Assembly (NCBI GenBank): GCA_009699565.1
Contig: WLNX01000105.1
Location: forward strand, 1 to 6,357
Length of the DNA stretch: 6,357 nucleotides
Source of the DNA: Actinomycetota bacterium
GTDB taxonomy: Bacteria > Actinomycetota > Thermoleophilia > Solirubrobacterales > Solirubrobacteraceae
Reading direction: 5' to 3'
Position 1 is the stretch's first letter. Each line of letters begins with the position of its first letter. Shown here piece after piece: positions 1 through 5,991 of the stretch. A program made the position numbers and the translations under genes. The notes beneath the pieces were generated by a model. That model ran no database searches. It was not told the DNA's origin and saw nothing but the letters and a program-made list of their open reading frames with translations.

Positions 1-787
1 GCCGGGCGACGGCCACGAGATCGCCGTTTGAGCCGGCCATCTTGCCGCTCGGCAGGTAGAGGTTGTCTTCAAGCCCAACGCGGATCGAGCCGCCGAGGTC
101 GAGCGCCGCTTCGATCAGCATCCACTGGTCGCGCGAGATCCCAACGACGCCCCAGTGACTTTCGTCCGGCATGTTGTCGACCATCGCCGCCATGTTGCTG
201 CGGCTTGCGGGAATTCCGCCGAGCACGCCCATCACGCAGTCAATGTGAAGTGGCTTATTCAGCAGGCCCATGTCAACGAGCGGATGGAGGCTGCCGATGT
301 GGCCGATGTCGAAGCACTCGTGCTCCGGCTTGATGCCGTTCGCGTTAAGCGCCGTCAGCAGTTCGATGATCTCGTCGAAAGAATTCTCGAAGACCGTCTT
401 GAAGACGAACTCCTTGCGCGACTTTGAATACTTCGCGTAGTTCATCGATCCCATGTTCAGCGCCGCGACCTCCGGCTTCAGCGCCTCGAGGTATGCGATG
501 CGCTTTTCGATCGAGACGCCGACCGTGCCGGTCGAGTAGTTGATGATCACGTCGTCAACGCTTGAACGTATCGAGTCCGTGATTGCGGCGAAGTCGTCGA
601 TTTCGTAGGACGGCACGCCCTCGGGGGTGCGGGCGTGGATGTGGATCATCACGCCGCCCTCGTCAACGATTCGCTTCGCTTCGGCGCCGTATTCCTCAGG
701 CGTGTACGGAATCGCCGGGCACTGCTCGCGGTTGGCGATGGCACCGGAGATTGCGCAGGTGATTACAACCGGGTCTTCCTTCGACAT
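1..787 (-). CDS. Beta-keto acid cleavage enzyme (BKACE/DUF849 family), 3' end missing
   Basis: The BKACE family (3-keto-5-aminohexanoate cleavage enzyme and relatives) is Zn-dependent. It transfers the acetyl-like part of a beta-keto acid to acetyl-CoA, giving acetoacetate and a new acyl-CoA. The visible 262 residues show the family pattern in order: CAISGA (11-16), the metal-binding HIHAR (49-53; H49 and H51), NYSTG (83-87), a PE..ALNMGSMNY segment (105-117), PEHECFDIGH (154-163), GVLGGIPA (187-194), GISRDQW (216-222) and RVGLEDN (236-242). E240 is the expected third zinc ligand. Family members run to about 270-310 residues, so only a short C-terminal tail lies outside the window. The ATG at 787 is 8 nt after the mmsA stop and is preceded by AGGGG, so the gene is probably the fourth of a leftward operon. 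The cytosolic enzyme class is secure from these motifs; the substrate is not. Members of this family differ widely in the keto acid they accept, and the neighbours do not settle it. Confidence 0.93.
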   Translation of the reverse strand, partial: MSKEDPVVITCAISGAIANREQCPAIPYTPEEYGAEAKRIVDEGGVMIHIHARTPEGVPSYEIDDFAAITDSIRSSVDDVIINYSTGTVGVSIEKRIAYLEALKPEVAALNMGSMNYAKYSKSRKEFVFKTVFENSFDEIIELLTALNANGIKPEHECFDIGHIGSLHPLVDMGLLNKPLHIDCVMGVLGGIPASRSNMAAMVDNMPDESHWGVVGISRDQWMLIEAALDLGGSIRVGLEDNLYLPSGKMAGSNGDLVAVAR

Positions 788-792
788 CTGCG

Positions 793-797
793 CCCCT
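793..797 (-). promoter_or_regulatory. Ribosome binding site of the BKACE gene, overlapping the mmsA stop
   Basis: On the minus strand the junction reads TAGGGGCGCAGATG. The last two bases of the mmsA stop codon TAG are the first two of an AGGGG Shine-Dalgarno-like motif, followed by a 5-nt spacer (CGCAG) and the ATG. This supports the start at 787 and suggests coupled translation with mmsA. Confidence 0.6.
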
Positions 798-2310
798 AGC
801 TCTGAGTTGGGAATCCGTAGTCAACGCCCTGCGCCCGCTGAGGCCAGCGTTCGGTTACGACCTTGCCGCGGGTGTAGAAGAGAACGCCCTCGCGGCCGTG
901 GACGTGGAGGTCTCCGAACAGCGAGTCCTTCCAGCCGCCGAACGAGAAGTAGGCCATCGGTACAGGGATCGGAACGTTGACGCCAACCATGCCAGCCTGC
1001 ACACGGCTGCGGAATTCGCGTGCCGCGCCGCCGTCCGCAGTGAAGATTGCGGCGCCGTTGCCGTAGGGGTTGGCGTTGATCAGATCGAGGCCCTGATCGA
1101 AGGAGTCGGCCTTCAGCATCACCAGCAGCGGCCCGAAGACCTCGTCGCGGTACGCGCTCATCTGCGTGGTCACGCCGTCGATCACGCTCGGCCCGATGAA
1201 GAAGCCTTCTTCGCAGCCCGGCACAGTCAGCTCGCGCCCGTCAACAACCACCTCGGCGCCTTCGGCGGCGGCGCCGCCAACGTATGAAGCGACTCGCTCG
1301 CGCGCCTGCGAAGTGATAACCGGCCCCATCTCAGTGCCGTCGGCATTGCCGGGGCCGACCTTCAGTGCGCGGGCGCGCTCGGCAATCGCGGCGCTGAGCG
1401 CGGCCGCCGTCTCCTCGCCGACGCTGACCGCAGCCGAGATCGCCATGCAGCGCTGCCCGGCGCTGCCGAACGCTGCCGAGGCGATTGCGTCGGCGGCAAC
1501 CTCGATGTTCGCGTCGGGCAAGACCAGCGCGTGGTTCTTCGCGCCGCCCAGTGCTTGGACGCGCTTGCCGTGGGCGGTCGCGGTCTCGTAGATGTGGCGT
1601 GCGATCGGCGTTGAACCGACGAACGAGACTGCGTCGATCTCGGGATGGACAAGCAGCGCGTTGACGGCGTCCTTGTCGCCTTGGAGGACGCTGAAGACAC
1701 CCTCCGGCAGACCGGCCTCGGCCAGCAGCTCGGCCAGCAGCAGCGAGGCGGACGGGTCGCGGTCACTCGGCTTGAGGATGAAGGAGTTGCCGCACGCCAG
1801 CGCGATCGGGAACATCCACATCGGCACCATCGTCGGGAAGTTGAACGGAGTAATCCCGGCAACGACGCCCAGCGGCTGGCGGTAGCTTGCCGAATCAACG
1901 CGGGTTGAAATCTGCTCGCTTGCCTCGCCCTTCATCAGGTGTGCGATGCCGCAGGCGAACTCAACTACTTCAAGGCCGCGCTGGACCTCGCCGCGGGCGT
2001 CGTCAAGCGTCTTGCCGTGCTCGGAGGTGACGATCGCCGCGAGTTCGCCGGCCCGCGCGAACAGCAGCTCGCGGAAGGCGAACATGACGGCGTGGCGCTT
2101 GGCCAGGGACGCCGATCCCCAAGCGGGGAAGGCTGCGCGCGCTGCGAGCACGGCGCGGTCCACGTCGGCCTCGTTGGCCAGCGCCACTTTGCGCTGAACG
2201 GCGCCGGTCGCCGGATCGAAGACGTCGCCGAAGCGGTCGGCGCTTCCGGGGTCGGGCTTGCCCGCTATCCAATGGCCAACGACGGGAAGGTTTTCGCTTG
2301 AAGGAGTCAT
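796..2310 (-). CDS. mmsA: CoA-acylating methylmalonate-/malonate-semialdehyde dehydrogenase
   Basis: MmsA oxidises (methyl)malonate semialdehyde with NAD+ and CoA to propionyl-CoA or acetyl-CoA plus CO2. It acts in valine, beta-alanine and inositol breakdown. The 504 residues match the usual family length of about 500. Visible marks are the GITPFNFPTMVPMWMFP block (152-168; N157 is the conserved active-site Asn), the cofactor-binding LKPSDR (179-184), the SFVGSTP turn (229-235), and FGSAGQRCMA (281-290) with catalytic C288. By recall of Bacillus IolA, R287 and R111 match the two arginines that bind the substrate carboxylate. The general-base Glu found in hydrolytic aldehyde dehydrogenases (ELGGK motif) is A253 here (QALGGAKN, 252-259), as expected for the CoA-dependent branch. 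The start lies 3 nt after the carboxyltransferase stop (TAAGCGATG) with no Shine-Dalgarno motif, which points to translational coupling. The BKACE gene follows 8 nt downstream. Family assignment is strong; methyl versus non-methyl substrate preference cannot be read from the sequence. Confidence 0.95.
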   Translation of the reverse strand: MTPSSENLPVVGHWIAGKPDPGSADRFGDVFDPATGAVQRKVALANEADVDRAVLAARAAFPAWGSASLAKRHAVMFAFRELLFARAGELAAIVTSEHGKTLDDARGEVQRGLEVVEFACGIAHLMKGEASEQISTRVDSASYRQPLGVVAGITPFNFPTMVPMWMFPIALACGNSFILKPSDRDPSASLLLAELLAEAGLPEGVFSVLQGDKDAVNALLVHPEIDAVSFVGSTPIARHIYETATAHGKRVQALGGAKNHALVLPDANIEVAADAIASAAFGSAGQRCMAISAAVSVGEETAAALSAAIAERARALKVGPGNADGTEMGPVITSQARERVASYVGGAAAEGAEVVVDGRELTVPGCEEGFFIGPSVIDGVTTQMSAYRDEVFGPLLVMLKADSFDQGLDLINANPYGNGAAIFTADGGAAREFRSRVQAGMVGVNVPIPVPMAYFSFGGWKDSLFGDLHVHGREGVLFYTRGKVVTERWPQRAQGVDYGFPTQS

Positions 2311-2313
2311 CGC

Positions 2314-3894
2314 TTAGACCGGAACCACGCCTTGGCGCTTCCAAGGCCGCTCGACACGCTTCGTTGAAGCCATCTCGAAGCCGCGACAGACGACTTCGCG
2401 AGTCTGACGGGGGTCGATCACGTCGTCGATCATCCCGCTCTTGGCGGCGATGTATACGTCGATCAGACTCTGGTAGCCGGCGATCAGCTCCTTCTTCTTG
2501 GCCTCCGGATCGTCGGCCTCCTCGACCTGGCGGCGCATCACGATCTCAACCGCGCCCTCAGCACCCATGACGCTGATCTCGGCGCTCGGCCAAGCGACGA
2601 TCAGGTCGGGTTCAAAGGCGCTGCCGTTCATTACGAAGTAGCCCGCGCCGTAGGCCTTGCGGATGATCACAGTGATCTTCGGCACGGTGGCGTTGGAGAC
2701 GGCATAAAGCATCTTTGCACCGTGGCGGATGATGCCGGCGGCTTCAACCTTCGTCCCGACCATAAAGCCCGGCACGTCCATCAGGAAGAGCAGCGGGATC
2801 CCGAAGGCGTTGCAGAGGTTTACGAAGCGCGCAGCCTTGTCGGCTGAGTCGTTGTCGAGGATGCCGCCGAGCTGACGCGGCTGGTTGGCAACTATCCCCA
2901 CCGGCCGGCCGCCAAAGCGCGCGAAGCAGGTGATAATCGTCTTCGCGAACTGGGGCTTCATGTCGAACCATTCCCCGTCGTCAACAATCTGGCCGATGAC
3001 GTTGTACATGTCGTGCGGCTTGCGGTTCGATTCCGGCAGCGCGTCGAGCAGGGATTCCTCGGCACGCGCGATCGGGTCGCTGCACTCTGCGACCGGCGGG
3101 GCCTCTTCGCAGTTCGACGGCATGAACGAGAGGTACTGCTTGATTACCTCAATGCACTCCTCGTCGGAATCAACCTCAAGGTCCCCCACGCCGGACTTGC
3201 GGCAGTGGATCCGCGATCCGCCTAGCTCCTCCTGAGTTACATCCTCGCCGACTGCAGCGCGCACAAGGTGCGGCCCGGCCAACGCCATTGAGCCGCGTCC
3301 CTTGACCATCGGAACAAAGTCGGCGAGCGCCGGGATGTAGGCCGTGCCGGCCGAGCACGGGCCCATCAGGGCCGCGATCTGCGGAATAACACCGCTCATC
3401 ACGACTTCCTCGCGAAAGAGTGCGCCGGAAGATGCGAAGAGCGACCCGACCGCTTCCTGAATCCGCGCGCCGGCCGAATCGAGCAGCCAGACGAAAGGGA
3501 TCCGCTTTGTAAGGGCGAGGGCGCGCAGGCGGCCGACCTTGGTCTCGCCGGTCATCCCCATCGATCCTGCCATCACCGTGAAGTCGTAGGCGCAGACGGC
3601 GACCATCCGCCCGTCAACCTTGCCGTAGCCGCAGATCACTCCGTCGGCCGGGGCATCCTTGGCCTCCAACCCGCGGACCGAGTGATGGATGCCGCCGTGG
3701 ATGCCAAGCTCAACGAAGGTCCCCTCGTCAATCAGCAGAGCAATCCGTTCGCGGGCGGTCAGCTTCTCGGCTTCGTGCTGGCGGTCGATCTTCTCCTGAC
3801 CTCCTCCGAGCATCGCGGCCTCGCGGCGCGCGGCGAGGTCCTCGGCCAGCGGTCGCAGAATCCCAGGGTTGGCCTCGGCGTCGGTGGTCGTCAT
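2314..3894 (-). CDS. Acyl-CoA carboxylase carboxyltransferase (beta) subunit, propionyl/acetyl-CoA type
   Basis: This 526-residue crotonase-fold protein is the subunit that moves the carboxyl group from carboxybiotin to an acyl-CoA. The N-terminal half carries KLTARERI (44-51), DFTVMAGSMG (104-113), DSAGARIQE (139-147, first oxyanion-hole region) and GPCSAGTAYIPALADF (178-193). The C-terminal half carries ANQPRQLGGILDNDSADKAARF (336-357), LMDVPGFMVGT (371-381), RKAYGAGYF (412-420, second oxyanion-hole region) and AWPSAEISVMGAEGAVEI (434-451). These place it in the PccB/AccD5/methylmalonyl-CoA decarboxylase-alpha group. It lacks the SGGAxLP motif of methylcrotonyl-CoA carboxylase. The residue matching the specificity Asp of Streptomyces PccB (YDVM) is F420 (YFVM), so propionyl-CoA is plausible but unproven. 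No biotin carboxylase or biotin carrier gene is in the window, so the partner must be encoded elsewhere. The gene follows the hydratase after 32 bp and appears to have its own leaderless promoter. mmsA starts 3 nt after its stop. An alternative role is carboxylation of another short or branched acyl-CoA. Confidence 0.93.
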   Translation of the reverse strand: MTTTDAEANPGILRPLAEDLAARREAAMLGGGQEKIDRQHEAEKLTARERIALLIDEGTFVELGIHGGIHHSVRGLEAKDAPADGVICGYGKVDGRMVAVCAYDFTVMAGSMGMTGETKVGRLRALALTKRIPFVWLLDSAGARIQEAVGSLFASSGALFREEVVMSGVIPQIAALMGPCSAGTAYIPALADFVPMVKGRGSMALAGPHLVRAAVGEDVTQEELGGSRIHCRKSGVGDLEVDSDEECIEVIKQYLSFMPSNCEEAPPVAECSDPIARAEESLLDALPESNRKPHDMYNVIGQIVDDGEWFDMKPQFAKTIITCFARFGGRPVGIVANQPRQLGGILDNDSADKAARFVNLCNAFGIPLLFLMDVPGFMVGTKVEAAGIIRHGAKMLYAVSNATVPKITVIIRKAYGAGYFVMNGSAFEPDLIVAWPSAEISVMGAEGAVEIVMRRQVEEADDPEAKKKELIAGYQSLIDVYIAAKSGMIDDVIDPRQTREVVCRGFEMASTKRVERPWKRQGVVPV

Positions 3895-3901
3895 CAGTCA
3901 G

Positions 3902-3907
3902 ACGGTA
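3902..3907 (-). promoter_or_regulatory. Candidate -10 element (TACCGT) for leaderless carboxyltransferase transcript
   Basis: The minus strand reads TACCGT, then exactly 7 nt (CTGACTG), then the ATG at 3894. No Shine-Dalgarno motif occurs in the 32-bp gap after the hydratase gene. A TANNNT hexamer at this distance is the usual picture of a leaderless actinobacterial start. No convincing -35 is visible. A 10-bp perfect palindrome (ACGGCGCCGT, 3910-3919) lies just upstream, within the would-be spacer. Confidence 0.4.
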
Positions 3908-3926
3908 CTACGGCGCCGTGCGCCGC

Positions 3927-4709
3927 TCACCGCCCCTTCCACTGCGGCTCGCGCTTTTCAAAGAAGGCGCTGACGCCCTCGCGAACATCCTCGGTTGCGA
4001 GCGCCTCGCCAAGCTGACCGCGCAGGAAGTCGAGCGCCTCAACTAGGTCCATGTCCTGTTGCTTCCAGATCGCGTCCTTGCCCATCCGCATCAGCAGCGG
4101 CGACTTCGAGGCCAGTTTGGTCGCCCACTCGGCAACCGCTCCGTCAAACTGGTCGATCGGCACGACCTTGTTGACGATTCCGATCCGCTCCGCCTCGGCG
4201 GCGTCGATCCGCTCGCTCAGCAGCAGCATCTCTGTCGTCTTCTTGCGCGGCACGTTGCGGTAGATCAGCGCCATGATCATGAAAGGGAAGACGCCGACGT
4301 TCAACTCCGGCGTACCAAAGGTCGCCTTGTCGCTGGCGACGACGAGGTCGCAGGCCAAGGCGATGCCAAGGGCGCCGGCCAGCACATGGCCGCGGGCGGC
4401 ACAGATAGTCGGCTTGCCGAGCGTTCCGATCAGTTCAAAGAGGGCCGGGAAGCGGGCGAGGCGCTCATAGCGCTGCTCCGCCGTGAGCTCCTCGGCGAAG
4501 CCGCCGAGGTCGCCTCCTGCCGAGAAAACAGTCTCGTGCGTGCTGGCGAGAACGACGCAGCCAACCTCGTCGTCGTCGCGGGCGCGCTCGAACGCTGCGA
4601 TCAGCGCATCGAGCAACGAGTCGGAGAGCGCGTTGCGCGAATCGGGCTGATTAAGCGCAATCGTCGCGACCTTCTCCTCGGCGGTGTAAAGAACGATCTC
4701 GTCGGACAT
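3927..4709 (-). CDS. Enoyl-CoA hydratase/isomerase (crotonase) family protein
   Basis: This 260-residue protein has normal length for crotonases, which usually hydrate 2-enoyl-CoAs. Visible marks are LNQPDSRNALS (19-29), the oxyanion-hole FSAGGDL (62-68), the second oxyanion-hole loop ARGHVLAGALGIALACDL (105-122), GTPELNVGVFPF (132-143), and a C-terminal EGVSAFFEKREPQW (244-257) of the kind that closes the CoA site. By alignment with rat crotonase, E135 matches catalytic Glu164, but the position of Glu144 is G115. That loss is also known in methylglutaconyl-CoA hydratases of the LiuC type, so hydratase activity remains possible. I chose the ATG at 4709 over one 7 codons upstream (4730). The protein then begins at the conserved start (MSDEIVLYT), and a TANNNT element sits 7 nt before it. 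It is the first gene of the leftward unit, divergent from the acyl-CoA dehydrogenase genes. Candidate roles are methacrylyl-CoA hydration (valine) or methylglutaconyl-CoA hydration (leucine). Confidence 0.9.
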   Translation of the reverse strand: MSDEIVLYTAEEKVATIALNQPDSRNALSDSLLDALIAAFERARDDDEVGCVVLASTHETVFSAGGDLGGFAEELTAEQRYERLARFPALFELIGTLGKPTICAARGHVLAGALGIALACDLVVASDKATFGTPELNVGVFPFMIMALIYRNVPRKKTTEMLLLSERIDAAEAERIGIVNKVVPIDQFDGAVAEWATKLASKSPLLMRMGKDAIWKQQDMDLVEALDFLRGQLGEALATEDVREGVSAFFEKREPQWKGR

Positions 4710-4716
4710 GGCTGTA

Positions 4717-4722
4717 AGGCTA
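4717..4722 (-). promoter_or_regulatory. Candidate -10 element (TAGCCT) for leaderless hydratase transcript
   Basis: On the minus strand TAGCCT is followed by 7 nt (TACAGCC) and the ATG at 4709, with no Shine-Dalgarno motif. The spacing equals that upstream of the carboxyltransferase gene. No clear -35 is visible at 16-19 bp. Confidence 0.4.
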
Positions 4723-4761
4723 CGCCGCATCGTTGGCGGCTGCCCGCTCGCCGCTCTGCGG

Positions 4762-4767
4762 TACCGT
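4762..4767 (+). promoter_or_regulatory. Candidate -10 element (TACCGT) for the acyl-CoA dehydrogenase unit
   Basis: TACCGT here is the same hexamer proposed upstream of the carboxyltransferase gene. The two sites share GTACCGTNNGAC. It would give a 5' leader of roughly 20-25 nt that includes the AAGGAG ribosome-binding site. No good -35 is apparent, so this is tentative. Confidence 0.3.
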
Positions 4768-4784
4768 TAGACACCCCGTCAAAG

Positions 4785-4790
4785 AAGGAG
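4785..4790 (+). promoter_or_regulatory. Shine-Dalgarno site of the first acyl-CoA dehydrogenase
   Basis: AAGGAG stands 6 nt before the ATG at 4797. It is the strongest ribosome-binding site in the window. It fixes the start of this gene even though the reading frame stays open far upstream, antisense to the hydratase. Confidence 0.85.
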
Positions 4791-4796
4791 CACCAG

Positions 4797-5984
4797 ATGG
4801 CCGCCACTTCCGCAGTTCTCAAGCCTGATTTCGACCAGAAGCGCTCTCACTTCATCTTCAACGATGAACACGAGCAACTGCGCGAGTCGATCCGCAACTA
4901 CGCGAAGAAGGAACTGGCACCGCACGCCGACGAGTGGGAAGTAACGACCTTCCCCGACTCCGTCTTCGCGCGAATGGGCGAGCTTGGCTTCCTTGGCCTC
5001 GACAAGCCGGAGGAGTACGGCGGGCAGGGAGGCGACTACTACACCTCGCTGGTGCTGGCCGAAGAGATCACGCATGCGGAATCGGGCGGGCTGGCGATGG
5101 GGGTCGCCGTTCACACCGACATGGCGATGCCTCCGATCCTCGCTTTCGGCACCGAAGAGCAGAAGCAGGAGTGGGTAGTGCCAGCGATCAAGGGCGAGAA
5201 GATTCTCTGCCTCGGCATCACCGAGCCTGACGCAGGCTCCGACGTCTCTGCGATCAAGACGCGTGCGGTCAAGGACGGCGACGAATACGTGATCAACGGC
5301 TCAAAGACCTACATCACCAACGGCCACCGCGCCGACGTGATCGTGCTGGTGACGAAGACCGACACCGAAGCCGGCTACGACGGCTTCACCCTCTTCCTCG
5401 TCCCGATGGACTCGCCCGGCGTAATCCGCGAGAAGAAGCTGGAGAAGCTCGGAATGCACGCCAGCGATACGGCGCTGCTGGCCTTCCAAGATGTTCGCGT
5501 CCCTGAAACCGCCGTCCTCGGCCAAGTCGGCAAGGGCTTCTACCACATCATGTGGGAGCTCCAAGGTGAGCGGCTGATCGGCGCAGCGGGCTGCGTGGCA
5601 GGCGCGCAGCACTGCATGGACAAGACGCTGCAGTACGCGCTGGAGCGCCAGGCCTTCGGCCGCAAGATCGGCAACTTCCAAGCAATCCGCCACAAGTTCG
5701 CAGCGATGGCGACGAAGCTGGAAGCTGCCCGCCAGCTCACCTACATGACCGCTTGGCGCTTCCAGAACGGCGAGTACCCGGTGCGCGAGATCTCGATGGC
5801 AAAGCTCTTCTCGGCGCAGGTCGCCTGCGAAGTCGCCGACGAGTGCATCCAGATTCACGGCGGCGCCGGCTACATGAAGGAGTACGGCATCGAGCGCGTC
5901 TGGCGCGACATGCGGCTCAACCGAATTGGCGCCGGCACCGATGAAGTGATGCTCGACGTAATCGGTCGCTCCTACGGCCTCTAG
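4797..5984 (+). CDS. Acyl-CoA dehydrogenase, isovaleryl-/long-chain-type active site
   Basis: This FAD enzyme of 395 residues (typical family length 380-400) oxidises an acyl-CoA to the 2-enoyl-CoA and passes electrons to electron-transfer flavoprotein. The N-terminal helical domain covers about 20-130 and includes GELGFLGLDKPEEYGG (61-76). The middle beta domain carries CLGITEPDAGSD (138-149), GSKTYITNG (168-176) and KLGMHASDT (217-225). The C-terminal helical domain carries RQAFGRKIGNFQAI (284-297) and QIHGGAGYMKEYGIER (352-367), both FAD/dimer-contact motifs. The catalytic Glu at the medium-chain position (EGT motif) is A379 (IGAGTDEV, 377-384). Instead E258 in ELQGERL (254-260) sits where isovaleryl-CoA and long-chain dehydrogenases hold their base. 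The start at 4797 has AAGGAG 6 nt before it. A second acyl-CoA dehydrogenase follows 7 bp downstream, and the divergent hydratase could act on its product. Branched short-chain acyl-CoA is my preferred substrate class, by inference only. Confidence 0.95.
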   Translation: MAATSAVLKPDFDQKRSHFIFNDEHEQLRESIRNYAKKELAPHADEWEVTTFPDSVFARMGELGFLGLDKPEEYGGQGGDYYTSLVLAEEITHAESGGLAMGVAVHTDMAMPPILAFGTEEQKQEWVVPAIKGEKILCLGITEPDAGSDVSAIKTRAVKDGDEYVINGSKTYITNGHRADVIVLVTKTDTEAGYDGFTLFLVPMDSPGVIREKKLEKLGMHASDTALLAFQDVRVPETAVLGQVGKGFYHIMWELQGERLIGAAGCVAGAQHCMDKTLQYALERQAFGRKIGNFQAIRHKFAAMATKLEAARQLTYMTAWRFQNGEYPVREISMAKLFSAQVACEVADECIQIHGGAGYMKEYGIERVWRDMRLNRIGAGTDEVMLDVIGRSYGL

Positions 5985-5986
5985 GA
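5983..5986 (+). promoter_or_regulatory. Ribosome binding site of the second acyl-CoA dehydrogenase, overlapping the stop
   Basis: The junction reads TAGGACGCAGATG. AGGA begins inside the stop codon TAG of the first dehydrogenase and is followed by the 5-nt spacer CGCAG and ATG. This is nearly the same junction as mmsA-BKACE. The motif is short, so it is moderately weak. Confidence 0.5.
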
Positions 5987-5991
5987 CGCAG

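Larger units (their letters stand above)
4710..4796. promoter_or_regulatory. Divergent intergenic promoter region
   Basis: This 87-bp gap separates the outward-facing hydratase and acyl-CoA dehydrogenase genes, so promoters for both units and any shared operator should lie here. It contains candidate -10 elements for each direction, an 8-bp palindrome CGGTACCG (4759-4766) overlapping the rightward candidate, and a weak inverted repeat GCGGC-N9-GCCGC (4736-4754). I recognise no specific regulator's operator, and short GC palindromes are expected by chance in such DNA. Confidence 0.6.

Noticed and set aside
155..427. Plus-strand open frame of 90 codons near the left edge.
   Set aside because: The minus strand there encodes the continuous BKACE protein with family motifs across the whole stretch.
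1166..1591. Plus-strand open frames within mmsA, e.g. 141 codons.
   Set aside because: They are antisense to the conserved catalytic region of MmsA and have no recognisable domain; shadow frames in GC-rich DNA.
2632..2640. Methylcrotonyl-CoA carboxylase (leucine pathway) identity for the carboxyltransferase.
   Set aside because: The first oxyanion region is DSAGARIQE, the PCC/ACC form, not the SGGAxLP form of methylcrotonyl-CoA carboxylase.
3910..3919. Perfect 10-bp palindrome ACGGCGCCGT between hydratase and carboxyltransferase, as an operator or terminator.
   Set aside because: Too short, with no loop and no following T-run for a terminator. A palindrome of this size in GC-rich DNA may be chance, so it is noted only in the promoter entry.
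4710..4730. Hydratase start 7 codons upstream (ATG at 4730).
   Set aside because: It would add a non-conserved MRRSLTA leader without a ribosome-binding site. The inner ATG fits the family start and the TANNNT spacing.
4736..4754. Inverted repeat GCGGC-N9-GCCGC as a regulator-binding site.
   Set aside because: The arms are 5 bp of pure G/C in GC-rich DNA and match no operator I know.
4059..4796. Upstream open extension of the first acyl-CoA dehydrogenase frame, which would give a 641-residue fusion.
   Set aside because: It lies antisense to the well-conserved hydratase, its translation matches no domain, and the family start at 4797 has a strong AAGGAG site.
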